Assembly (NCBI RefSeq): GCF_031180975.1
Contig: NZ_JAPSLI010000008.1
Span: 1-64,000, forward strand
Origin: Microbacterium sp.
GTDB lineage: Bacteria > Actinomycetota > Actinomycetes > Actinomycetales > Microbacteriaceae
Length of the DNA: 64,000 nucleotides
Direction of reading: 5' to 3'
A program made the position numbers and the translations under genes. Each line of letters begins with the position of its first letter. Positions within the stretch are counted from its first letter, which is position 1. Shown piece by piece: positions 24,855 to 33,160 of the stretch. The notes beneath the pieces were generated by a model. The model did not search any database. It was not told where the DNA came from and saw only the letters and a list, made by a program, of their open reading frames with translations.

Positions 24855-25970
24855 TCAGCGCTCGAAGCCCTCGGCGATCATCTCGACGAGCTCCTCGCGC
24901 TCCTCGACGGGGAGGAAAGCGGCGGATGCGGCGTTGAACTGGAACGCCTCCAGGTCGTCGAGCTCGTACCCGAACGCGTCGACCAGCAGCGCCAGTTCCC
25001 TGGTCAGCGACGTGCCGCTCACGGTGCGGTTGTCGACGTTCACCGTGACGGAGAAGCCGAGCTGGTACAGCAGGTCGAACGGGTGATCGGCCAGCTCCTC
25101 ACCCCACTGCGCGATCGCGCCGGTCTGCAGGTTCGACGACGGCGCGAGCTCCAGGGGGATCTCGCGATCGCGCACCCAGCGCGCCAGGTCGCCGAACTGC
25201 ACCTGCACCTCGTCGCCCTCCCGGTCGATCATCTGCAGGTCCTCGGCGAGGCGCACGCCGTGCCCGAGGCGCAGCGCGCGCCCGTCGATCAGAGCGGAGC
25301 GGATGGATGCCGGTCCGGCCGCCTCCCCCGCGTGCACGGTGACCGGGAAGAACTCCGCGGCGAGGTAGTCGAACACGGCGCGATGCCGGGACGCCGGGAA
25401 GCCGTCCTCCGGGCCTGCGATGTCGAAGCCGACGACGCCGCGCTCCCGGAACGACACCGCCAGCTCGGCGACCTCCTGCGCCCGATCGTTCTGCCGCATC
25501 GCGGACAGGATCTGCCCGACCCGGATGCTGCGTCCGGCGGCATCCGCGTCGTCCTCGCCCTCCTCGATGCCGCGCTGGACCGCCTCGACCGCCTGCGCCA
25601 GGCTCAGCCCACCGGTGGCGTGCAGCTCGGGTGCCCAGCGCACCTCCGCGTAGATGACCCCGTCCTCGACGAGATCGGCAACCAGCTCCCGGGTGACTCG
25701 AGTCAGCGCGGCCTCGGTCTGCATGACAGACGTGGTCAGCGCGAACGACGTGAGGTACTCGTCGAGCGACCCCGCACCGCTGCGCCCGGCGAACCAGCGG
25801 CGCAGGCCGTCGGCGTCACGGGCGGGCACCGGCACCCCGGCCTCAGCGGCGAGCTCGAGGATGGTCTCGGGGCGCACCGCTCCATCCAGATGCTCGTGCA
25901 GGGCCACCTTGGGCAGGCGGCGCAGCGAGAGGCCCTGCACCTTCCGGTCGCCGGAGCTGTCGATCGTCAT
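24855..25970 (-). CDS. add: Adenosine deaminase
   Basis: A 371-residue zinc hydrolase converting adenosine to inosine. Metal and catalytic motifs are all present: HEHLDGAVRP (HxH), VTVHAGEAAG, RLGHGVRL, and VNVDNRTVSGTSL. An AGGAA site lies 5 nt before ATG 25970. It is the last gene of the minus-strand salvage run, 64 bp after deoA; that gap contains a hairpin and a 15-bp tandem duplication. Confidence 0.95.
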   Translation of the reverse strand: MTIDSSGDRKVQGLSLRRLPKVALHEHLDGAVRPETILELAAEAGVPVPARDADGLRRWFAGRSGAGSLDEYLTSFALTTSVMQTEAALTRVTRELVADLVEDGVIYAEVRWAPELHATGGLSLAQAVEAVQRGIEEGEDDADAAGRSIRVGQILSAMRQNDRAQEVAELAVSFRERGVVGFDIAGPEDGFPASRHRAVFDYLAAEFFPVTVHAGEAAGPASIRSALIDGRALRLGHGVRLAEDLQMIDREGDEVQVQFGDLARWVRDREIPLELAPSSNLQTGAIAQWGEELADHPFDLLYQLGFSVTVNVDNRTVSGTSLTRELALLVDAFGYELDDLEAFQFNAASAAFLPVEEREELVEMIAEGFER

Positions 25971-25988
25971 GGTGTTCCTCGTCTTCCC

Positions 25989-26030
25989 GGGGCGTCGCGC
26001 CCCGTCGTGCGGTTCCCCGTCGTGCGGTTC
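25989..26030. repeat. Hairpin and perfect 15-bp tandem duplication between deoA and add
   Basis: GGGGCG-TCG-CGCCCC (25989-26003) forms a 6-bp stem. CCCGTCGTGCGGTTC occurs at 26001-26015 and again at 26016-26030 without a gap. It lies in the only sizeable gap of the salvage operon. Confidence 0.8.
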
Positions 26031-26034
26031 CTCG

Positions 26035-27348
26035 TCATGCCGTGATCCGCTCGCGCACGATCGGTCCGCCGTGGACGGCGGGGTCCGCGGCCTCGCCGAT
26101 CTGGTACGCGCCGTCGAGCGCCTCCAAAGCGCGCGCGAAGCGCTGGTCGTCGTCGGCGGACAGCGTGAACAGCGGCTGCCCGGCGCGCACGGCGTCGCCC
26201 GGCTTCACAGCCAGGTCGATACCGGCGGCGTGGATGACCGGGTCCTCGGCGCGGGCGCGTCCCGCGCCGAGCCGCCACGCCGCGATCCCGAACGGCAGCG
26301 CCTCCATCCGCGTGACCAGGCCGTCGCGCTGGGCGGTCACCACGTGGGTCTCACGCGCCTGCGGCAGCGGGGCGTCCGGGTCGCCGTCCTGGGCGCGGAT
26401 CATCGCCTTCCAGCGGTCCATCGCGCGCCCGTCGTCCAGGGCGGCCTCGACGTCGGCATCCGGCTGCCCGGCGAGGGCGAGCATCTCCTTCGCGAGCGCG
26501 ACCGTCAACTCGCGCACATCGGCGGGGCCGCCGCCGGCGAGGATCTCGACAGACTCGCGCACCTCGTTGGCGTTGCCGATGGCCATGCCGAGCGGCACGT
26601 TCATGTCGGTGAGCAGCGCCGTGGTCGCCACCCCGGAGTCCGTGCCCAACGCGACCATCGTGCGGGCCAGTTCGCGCGCGCGATCGATGTCCTGCATGAA
26701 CGCGCCGGAGCCGAACTTCACGTCCAGCACCAGCGCGTCGGTGCCCTCGGCGATCTTCTTGGACATGATGCTGGACGCGATCAGCGGGATCGACTCCACT
26801 GTGCCCGTGACGTCGCGCAGCGCGTACAGCTTCTTGTCGGCGGGAGCCAGGCCCGATCCTGCGGCGCAGATCACTGCGCCCACCTCGCCCTGCATCTGCG
26901 CGAACATCTCGTCGTTCGACAGCGCCGCCCGCCAGCCGGGGATCGACTCGAGCTTGTCGAGGGTGCCGCCGGTGTGGCCGAGGCCGCGTCCGGACAACTG
27001 GGGAACCGCGACACCGAACACCGCGACCAGCGGCGCGAGCGGCAGGGTGATCTTGTCGCCCACGCCGCCGGTGGAGTGCTTGTCGACGGTCTTCTTGCCG
27101 AGCGCGGCGAAGCTCATCCGCTCCCCGGAAGCGATCATGGCGTCGGTCAGCACCCGGATCTCGTCGCGCTGCATGCCGCGCTGGAAGACCGCCATCGCGA
27201 AGGATGCCATCTGCGCGTCGGACACGTAGCCGCGGGTGTACGCATCCACCATCCACCGCAGCGCCGGCTCGGGGACGGCCCCGCCGTCGCGCTTGGCGCG
27301 GATGACGTCGACCGCGTCGAACGGCTCGATCGTGCGCTCGGCGGTCAC
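26035..27348 (-). CDS. deoA: Thymidine phosphorylase
   Basis: A 437-residue pyrimidine-nucleoside phosphorylase. GTG 27348 overlaps the cdd stop (GTGA), which fixes the start. The family signature appears as SGRGLGHTGGTLDKLESIPG, with KHSTGGVGDKITLPLAP for phosphate binding and DVKFGSGAFMQD. The C-terminal domain has the usual PYNP fold. It converts thymidine, deoxyuridine or uridine to base plus sugar 1-phosphate, downstream of cytidine deaminase in the pathway. Confidence 0.96.
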   Translation of the reverse strand: MTAERTIEPFDAVDVIRAKRDGGAVPEPALRWMVDAYTRGYVSDAQMASFAMAVFQRGMQRDEIRVLTDAMIASGERMSFAALGKKTVDKHSTGGVGDKITLPLAPLVAVFGVAVPQLSGRGLGHTGGTLDKLESIPGWRAALSNDEMFAQMQGEVGAVICAAGSGLAPADKKLYALRDVTGTVESIPLIASSIMSKKIAEGTDALVLDVKFGSGAFMQDIDRARELARTMVALGTDSGVATTALLTDMNVPLGMAIGNANEVRESVEILAGGGPADVRELTVALAKEMLALAGQPDADVEAALDDGRAMDRWKAMIRAQDGDPDAPLPQARETHVVTAQRDGLVTRMEALPFGIAAWRLGAGRARAEDPVIHAAGIDLAVKPGDAVRAGQPLFTLSADDDQRFARALEALDGAYQIGEAADPAVHGGPIVRERITA

Positions 27349-27743
27349 CGGGCGTCCTCGAGATCGCGAGGACCGAACGCGTCGGGGAGCACCTCGTCGA
27401 TCGTGCGGATGCCGGACACCGTCTCCAGCAGCATCCCGGGCATGGCGTGCTCGAACAGCAGCTGGCGGCAGCGCCCGCACGGCATGATGGTCTGCCCATC
27501 GCTGTTGACGCAGACGAACGCGACCAGCTGACCTCCGCCTGACATGTGCAGGTCGCCCACCAGGGCGCACTCCGCGCACAGCGTCACGCCGTACGAGGCG
27601 TTCTCGACGTTGCACCCGGCGACGATGCGTCCGTCGCCGACCAGCGCCGCGGCACCTACCTTGTAGCGCGAGTACGGCGCGTACGCCTTCTCCATCGCCT
27701 CCGTCGCGACCTGACGCAGTTCGTCCCAGTCGATGTCTGTCAT
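27345..27743 (-). CDS. cdd: Cytidine deaminase
   Basis: A 132-residue zinc enzyme with NVENASYGVTLCAECAL and IMPCGRCRQLL supplying the cysteine ligands and catalytic glutamate, and YAPYSRYKVGAA near the N-terminus. AAGGGATG precedes ATG 27743. It is 1 nt from the permease stop and overlaps deoA by 4 nt, so deamination is coupled to uptake and phosphorolysis. Confidence 0.96.
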   Translation of the reverse strand: MTDIDWDELRQVATEAMEKAYAPYSRYKVGAAALVGDGRIVAGCNVENASYGVTLCAECALVGDLHMSGGGQLVAFVCVNSDGQTIMPCGRCRQLLFEHAMPGMLLETVSGIRTIDEVLPDAFGPRDLEDAR

Positions 27744-27744
27744 C

Positions 27745-29037
27745 TCATCCCTTGATGTACGGCTTGCCGTCCGCGGCGGGCGCGCGCACCTTGCCGGCGA
27801 AGCCGACGACCGCGAGCACCGTCACGATGTACGGCAGCATCTTCATGAACTCGCCGGGGATCGGCGAGCCGAGGTTGCTCAGCAGCGTCTCGAGGTTCAT
27901 CGAGAACCCGAACAGCAGCGCGGCGAGGGTCGCGCGCACCGGATCCCAGCCGCCGAAGATCACGGCGGCGAGGGCGATGAAGCCGAGACCGTCCGTCATC
28001 TCCTTGTCGAACGCACCCACCGAGCCGAGCGTGAAGTACGCCCCGCCGATGCCTGCGATGGCGCCGGCGAGCAGCAGGTTCCAGAACCGGGTCGGGTTGA
28101 CGCGGATGCCGACGGTGTCCGCGGCCTGCGGGTGCTCGCCGACGGCTCGCAGCCGCAGGCCCCACTTCGAGCGGTACAGCGCCCACGCCACCACCGGCAC
28201 GATCACGTACATCAGGTACACGATCAGGGTCTGGTTGAAGATGACCGGCCCGAGGATCGGGATCTCGTGCAGCAGCGGGATGGGGATGCGCGGGAAGCGC
28301 GGCGGGGAGTTGAACAGCGCCTCGTTCTGCTTCATGATCGCGCCGTGCAGGAAGCTGGTGAGCCCGGTGATGAGCACGTTCAGCACCACACCGACGATGA
28401 CTTGGTCGACGATGTAGCGGATCGCGAACAGCGCGAGCACGGCGGCGACGAGGGCACCGCCGACCATGGCCGCGATGAGGCCCAGCAGATAGTTCTGGGT
28501 CATCGAGGCGACCAGCGCCGAGGTGAACGCGGCGAGCAGGAACTGCGCCTCGATGGCGACGTTGACGACGCCGGCACGCTCGCCGATCACTCCGCCGAGC
28601 GCGCCGAACACCAGCGGCACGGACAAAGACACCGCACCGAACAGCAGCCCGGTGACCGGCACCAGCCCATCGGCGGCCGACCAGGTGAGGAACGCGAACA
28701 CGGCGACGAGCGCGAACACGATCGGCACCCACAGCCCGACGCGACGGTACGCCAGCGCGCGCATCGTGGCGTACCCGGTGAGCACGAGCAGGATCACCGT
28801 GCAGATCAGCACGGTGGGCCAGGTCGGCACCGGCACGTCGGGGAGCGCCAGCGACGAGGTGCGGTCGGCGAGGCGGAACACGCTCGTTCCCTGGCGCCCG
28901 GCCGGCAGCGCCAGCAGGGCGACGAGGATCGTGACGATCCCGAGCGAGATGGGCAGCTTGAGGCTGCGCTGACGCACCTTCCGCAACTGGATGGTGCCGT
29001 CGTCCGCGGTCGTCGCGACGGGTGCCGTGGTGGTCAC
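27745..29037 (-). CDS. Nucleoside-type ABC transporter permease 2 (NupQ/BmpB-like)
   Basis: A 430-residue membrane protein of the BPD_transp_2 family, with about ten helices. Family core: GALGGVIGERAGVVNVAIE and LRLRAVGEHPQAADTVGI. GTG 29037 overlaps the preceding permease stop by 4 nt. The N-terminal 30 residues are polar and cytoplasmic. It pairs with the permease at 29034 and the ATPase at 30287. Nucleoside specificity is inferred from the downstream cdd-deoA-add genes. Confidence 0.9.
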   Translation of the reverse strand: MTTTAPVATTADDGTIQLRKVRQRSLKLPISLGIVTILVALLALPAGRQGTSVFRLADRTSSLALPDVPVPTWPTVLICTVILLVLTGYATMRALAYRRVGLWVPIVFALVAVFAFLTWSAADGLVPVTGLLFGAVSLSVPLVFGALGGVIGERAGVVNVAIEAQFLLAAFTSALVASMTQNYLLGLIAAMVGGALVAAVLALFAIRYIVDQVIVGVVLNVLITGLTSFLHGAIMKQNEALFNSPPRFPRIPIPLLHEIPILGPVIFNQTLIVYLMYVIVPVVAWALYRSKWGLRLRAVGEHPQAADTVGIRVNPTRFWNLLLAGAIAGIGGAYFTLGSVGAFDKEMTDGLGFIALAAVIFGGWDPVRATLAALLFGFSMNLETLLSNLGSPIPGEFMKMLPYIVTVLAVVGFAGKVRAPAADGKPYIKG

Positions 29038-30290
29038 GCCGCCACCTCCTTCTTCGTGCGGCGGCGGCGCGGGGCGCCGTCCTCCCCTGGCAGGAAGAAG
29101 ATCGCGCGCACCAGCGGCGGGGCCGCGATGAAGAGCACGATCAGCGCCTGCACGACCAGGACGATGTCGACGGGGATGTCCTCGGAGGTCTGCATCGTGA
29201 AGCTGCCCGCCTTGAGCGCGCCGAACAGGATGCCGGCGCCGAGGACCCCGAACGCGCGGCTGCGTCCCAGCAGCGCGACGGTGATGGCGTCGAACCCGAT
29301 GCCGGCGTCGATCCCGTTCTCGAAACCGCTGGTGATCGTTCCCGACATCTGGTTGACCCCGGCCAGGCCGGCGAACGCGCCGGCGATGCCCATCGCGTAG
29401 ATGATCGTCCGCTCGACATTGACGCCCGCCGCGCGCGCCGCGTTCGGGTTCTCGCCGACGGCGCGCATCCGGAAGCCCAGGCTGGAGCGCTCGATCAGCC
29501 ACCACACGAACACGGCGGCGACCACCGCGAGGATGAAGCCCCAGTTCACCGTGAGCGGGGCCGAGAACAGCAGCGGGAACTGGGCGGTGTCTGGCGTGGG
29601 CGCGGAGATCGGCTGACCGGCTCCCGGCTTCTGCAGCAGCCCGGGCGTGGAGAGCAGCCAGGAGATGAAGTAGAACGCGATGAAGTTGAGCATGATCGTG
29701 AGGATCACCTCGTGCGCCCCGGTCTTCGCCTTGAGCAGACCGACGAGTCCGCCCCAGATCATGCCGCCGATCATGCCGGCGATGATGGTCAGCGGGAGGT
29801 GGATCAGCAGCGGCGCCTGCACCGCGAACGCGACGGTGGCGCCGGCGACGACGCCCATGAGCATCTGGCCCCGGCCGCCGATGTTGAACAGGCCGACCCG
29901 GAACGCCAACGCGACGCCCAGACCGGCCGCTATCAACGGGGTCGCGAAGTTCAGCGTGTCGGTGATCGGCTTGATGGCCCGCACGAAGCTCGTCGCGTTG
30001 TAGTTGTAGATCGCGCCGCGGAACAGCGCCGCGTACGCGCCGGAGAAGGCCTCCCAGGCCGCGCCGAGCATGTCCTGCGGACGCGCGAAGAAGTAGCCGG
30101 CGGTCTCCTGGACCCGAGGGTTGGTGACGACGATCAGCAGGCCGCCGATGATCATCGCCAGCACGATCGCCAGGATCGCCCTGACGACGCTGCCCGCCAT
30201 GATCTCTCGGATGACGGTGTTCTGGCGTCCGGGACGAGGCTCGGCGGGCGCCGTGCTCGTCTCGGGGGGTGTCACAGCGGTCCCGCTCAC
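29034..30290 (-). CDS. Nucleoside-type ABC transporter permease 1 (NupP-like)
   Basis: A 418-residue membrane protein with a polar 30-residue N-terminus and about eight helices. Signature: FRVGLFNIGGRGQMLMG and FRMRAVGENPNAARAAGV, parallel to the second permease. GTG 30290 overlaps the ATPase stop (GTGA). The C-terminus is strongly basic (RRRRTKKE). Confidence 0.9.
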   Translation of the reverse strand: MSGTAVTPPETSTAPAEPRPGRQNTVIREIMAGSVVRAILAIVLAMIIGGLLIVVTNPRVQETAGYFFARPQDMLGAAWEAFSGAYAALFRGAIYNYNATSFVRAIKPITDTLNFATPLIAAGLGVALAFRVGLFNIGGRGQMLMGVVAGATVAFAVQAPLLIHLPLTIIAGMIGGMIWGGLVGLLKAKTGAHEVILTIMLNFIAFYFISWLLSTPGLLQKPGAGQPISAPTPDTAQFPLLFSAPLTVNWGFILAVVAAVFVWWLIERSSLGFRMRAVGENPNAARAAGVNVERTIIYAMGIAGAFAGLAGVNQMSGTITSGFENGIDAGIGFDAITVALLGRSRAFGVLGAGILFGALKAGSFTMQTSEDIPVDIVLVVQALIVLFIAAPPLVRAIFFLPGEDGAPRRRRTKKEVAA

Positions 30291-31816
30291 GCGACGGCCT
30301 CCTTCTGGGTTGCGCCCGGCTTCTCGCCGGCCATCATGAGTCCGAGCACCTCGCGCGGCGCGTCGCCGGGCACGATGCCGACGATGCCCCCGCGGTACAT
30401 CACCGCGATCCGGTCGGCGAGCGCCGACACCTCGTCGAGCTCGGTCGACACCACGATCACCGGCACCCCGGAGTCACGGGTCGCGACGATGCGCTCGTGC
30501 ACGAACTCGATGGACCCGACGTCGATACCGCGGGTCGGCTGCGACGCCACGAACAGTTTGAGCTCGCGGCTCAGTTCCCGCGCCAGCACGACCTTCTGCT
30601 GGTTTCCGCCCGACAGCCGCCCCGCGGCGGTGGACGGACCCTGAGTGCGGATGTCGAACTCGGAGATCTGGGAGCGCGCGAACTCGTCCAGCACGCCCTG
30701 TTGCAACGTGCCGGCGCGGAAGAACGGCGCGCCGTTGGTGGATCGGTTCAGGATCAGGTTCTCGGCGACGCTGAACTCGCCGACCAGGCCGTCCTCCTTG
30801 CGGTCCTCCGGGACGAACCCGACGCCCGCGTCGATGATCTGCTGCACGGAGCGACCGAGAAGCTCCCGGCCGTCCAGGACGATGCTGCCGCTGGCCTTCG
30901 GATGCAGCCCGATGATCGCCTCGGTGAGCTCGGTCTGGCCGTTGCCCTGCACGCCGGCGATGGCGAGCACCTCTCCGGGGCGCACCTCGAAGCTGACGTC
31001 GTTCACGACGATGTGGCCGTCGGCGTCGACCACACGGAGGTCCTTCACGACCAGGCCTCCGGAGCGCAGCACGGGCGCGTCCTTCTTGACGCGCAGTTCG
31101 ACGGCGCGGCCGACCATCAGCGCCGCGAGCTCCTCGTTGGAGGCGGTCGGGTCGGCTTCGCCGACCACCTTGCCGAGCCGGATCACCGTGATCTTGTCCG
31201 CCACCTCACGGACCTCACGCAGCTTGTGCGTGATGAAGACGATCGCGGTGCCCTCGTCGCGGAGCTGACGCATGATGGCCATCAGCTCGTCCGTCTCCTG
31301 CGGGGTGAGCACGGCGGTGGGCTCGTCGAACACGAGGATCTGGGCGTCGCGCGAGAGAGCCTTGATGATCTCCACGCGTTGCTGCACACCGACCGGGAGG
31401 TCGCCGACGACGGCATCCGGGTCGATCTCGAAACCGAACCGCTCGCTGACCGAGCGGACGTGGGCACGGGCGGCGTCGAGGTCTAGGCGTCCGCCGAACC
31501 CGGTCTTCTCGTGGCCGAGCATGACGTTCTCGGCGACGGTGAACACCGGGATGAGCATGAAGTGCTGGTGGACCATGCCGATCCCGGCCGCCATGGCGTC
31601 GCCGGGGCCGGAGAACGACTGCACGCGGTCGTCGAGGAGGATCTGCCCCTCGTCGGCGGTGTACAGGCCGTACAGGACGTTCATGAGGGTGGACTTGCCG
31701 GCGCCGTTCTCGCCCAGCAGGCAGTGGATCTGCCCTGGCTCCACGGTGAGGCTGATGTGGTCGTTCGCGACGAGGGATCCGAAGCGCTTCGTGATCCCGC
31801 GGAGCTCGAGCTTCAT
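30287..31816 (-). CDS. ABC transporter ATPase, two nucleotide-binding domains (NupO-like)
   Basis: A 509-residue tandem ATPase. The first domain has Walker A LLGENGAGKSTLMN, signature-like LPVGVQQRVEI and Walker B ILVFDEPTAVLTP. The second has VQGNGQTELTEAI in place of a full Walker A and RLSGGNQQKVVLAREL with a good signature. This asymmetry is normal for sugar/nucleoside importers of this class. ATG 31816 is chosen because TAGATT ends exactly 7 nt upstream. It starts the downstream operon ATPase, two permeases, cdd, deoA, add. Confidence 0.94.
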   Translation of the reverse strand: MKLELRGITKRFGSLVANDHISLTVEPGQIHCLLGENGAGKSTLMNVLYGLYTADEGQILLDDRVQSFSGPGDAMAAGIGMVHQHFMLIPVFTVAENVMLGHEKTGFGGRLDLDAARAHVRSVSERFGFEIDPDAVVGDLPVGVQQRVEIIKALSRDAQILVFDEPTAVLTPQETDELMAIMRQLRDEGTAIVFITHKLREVREVADKITVIRLGKVVGEADPTASNEELAALMVGRAVELRVKKDAPVLRSGGLVVKDLRVVDADGHIVVNDVSFEVRPGEVLAIAGVQGNGQTELTEAIIGLHPKASGSIVLDGRELLGRSVQQIIDAGVGFVPEDRKEDGLVGEFSVAENLILNRSTNGAPFFRAGTLQQGVLDEFARSQISEFDIRTQGPSTAAGRLSGGNQQKVVLARELSRELKLFVASQPTRGIDVGSIEFVHERIVATRDSGVPVIVVSTELDEVSALADRIAVMYRGGIVGIVPGDAPREVLGLMMAGEKPGATQKEAVA

Positions 31817-31823
31817 AGCGGCC

Positions 31824-31829
31824 AATCTA
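31824..31829 (-). promoter_or_regulatory. -10 box TAGATT for the nucleoside ATPase operon (leaderless)
   Basis: Read on the minus strand, TAGATT ends 7 nt before ATG 31816 and lies just past the hairpin at 31842-31876, giving the operon its own promoter. Confidence 0.6.
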
Positions 31830-31841
31830 TCGAGGAATGAA

Positions 31842-31876
31842 GCGGCCGGACAGATGCGCAGCATCCGTCCGGCCGC
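31842..31876. terminator. Hairpin between the binding-protein gene and the transporter operon
   Basis: A 16-bp stem with one mismatch (GCGGCCGGACAGATGC / GCATCCGTCCGGCCGC, 3-nt loop) lies 21 bp after the lipoprotein stop. It probably ends most binding-protein transcripts and stabilises their 3' ends. Confidence 0.75.
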
Positions 31877-31897
31877 GTGCCGGGAGGAGCGGACTCC

Positions 31898-33004
31898 TTA
31901 CGGCGAGGACGGCGACTTCGCGTCGATGGACCCGTCGATGATGCCCTCACGGATGGCCTCGAGCTCATCCTTCAGCGCCGGGTCGACCTTGCTCTCGAAC
32001 TCGTGGAAGCCGGACAGGCTCACGCCCTCGTTCTCCAGCGTGCCGACGAACGGCGTCGGGTCGAACTCGCCCTTGGCCGCTTCCATCACGGCGTCGTACA
32101 CCGCGACGTCCATGCTCTTCTGGATTGAGACCAGCAGCAGGTCGGCGACGCTCGGGTCGGTCTCGTGCACGTCGGCGTCGACGCCGAGGAGTGCGATCTC
32201 ACCGCCGGAGTCGCGGATCGCCTGCGCGGCGGACTGGTAGATCGGCCCGCCGACCGGCAGCAGCACGTCGGCGCCCTGGTCGATGATGCCCTGCGCCACC
32301 TGCTTGGCCTTGTCGTTCGCGGCGAACTCGTCGGTGAACTGACCCTCCTGAGTCTCGGTGTTCCAACCGACGACCTTGACGTCCTTGACCTTCTCCTCGT
32401 TGAAGTGCTTGACGCCCATCTCGAAGCCGTCCATGAAGATCGTCACCGGCGGGATCTTGGCGCCGCCGAACGTGCCGACGGTGCCGGACTTCGAGTAGGA
32501 GGCGGCGGCGTAGCCACCGAGGAACGCGGCCTGAGCCGTGTCGAACACGAGCGGCTTGATGTTCTCGGCGTCGGTCTTGCCGTCGCCGTCACCGTCCGCC
32601 CAGTCGTCGATGATCGCGTAGTTGATGTCGGGGTTCGCCTTGGCGGCCTCGATCGTCGGTGCGCTGAGCTTGAACCCGACCGACACGATGAACGTGCAGC
32701 CCTCGGAGGCGAGCGCGTCGAGGTTCGACTGGTAGTCGCTCGCGGACTTCGATTCGGTCTTGCTCGGCTTCACGCCCAGCTCGTCCGCGGCCTTGCTGAG
32801 GCCCTCGAACCCGAGCTGGTTGAACGACTTGTCGTCGAACCCGCCCTCGTCCGAGACCATGCACGGCTTGAAGTCGTCGACGGCGGGACCGGCGTCGCCG
32901 CCCGGCTTCTCCTCAGTCGGTGCCTGGCCGCAGCCGGCGAGAGCGAAGACGACACCGGCGGCGATCGTGGCGCCGAGCAGCTTCTTGGTGGTGGAGTTGG
33001 TCAA
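31898..33004 (-). CDS. BMP-family nucleoside-binding lipoprotein
   Basis: A 368-residue periplasmic-type binding protein. TTG 33004 is chosen because GGGAGG lies 6 nt upstream; the open frame extends further without such a site. The signal peptide ends at the lipobox LAGC (TNSTTKKLLGATIAAGVVFA leads to it), so the protein is anchored outside the membrane. BMP features: VSDEGGFDDKSFNQLGFEGL, FIVSVGFKLS and GADVLLPVGGPIYQSA. It is separated from the permease operon by a hairpin, typical for overproduction of the binding component. Confidence 0.93.
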   Translation of the reverse strand: MTNSTTKKLLGATIAAGVVFALAGCGQAPTEEKPGGDAGPAVDDFKPCMVSDEGGFDDKSFNQLGFEGLSKAADELGVKPSKTESKSASDYQSNLDALASEGCTFIVSVGFKLSAPTIEAAKANPDINYAIIDDWADGDGDGKTDAENIKPLVFDTAQAAFLGGYAAASYSKSGTVGTFGGAKIPPVTIFMDGFEMGVKHFNEEKVKDVKVVGWNTETQEGQFTDEFAANDKAKQVAQGIIDQGADVLLPVGGPIYQSAAQAIRDSGGEIALLGVDADVHETDPSVADLLLVSIQKSMDVAVYDAVMEAAKGEFDPTPFVGTLENEGVSLSGFHEFESKVDPALKDELEAIREGIIDGSIDAKSPSSP

Positions 33005-33022
33005 CTCATGCCTCCCTGAACG

Positions 33023-33043
33023 GATCCGCGGCCATCGCGGATC
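33023..33043. promoter_or_regulatory. Hairpin in the leader of the binding-protein gene
   Basis: GATCCGCG-GCCAT-CGCGGATC, an 8-bp perfect stem, sits 6 bp upstream of the GGGAGG ribosome site. It could affect mRNA stability or translation. The rest of 33044-33160 shows a small palindrome AGGTT-ACA-AACCT (33103-33115) and nothing else I recognise. Confidence 0.4.
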
Positions 33044-33160
33044 GCTCAAAGCTACCCAGACTCATGCGAGGTGCGCACCATCGCCGCAGAACTGCTGGCG
33101 AAAGGTTACAAACCTGCAATGCGGACCGCGCGATCCGCTTGGCCTGCCCCTACTAGCGGG

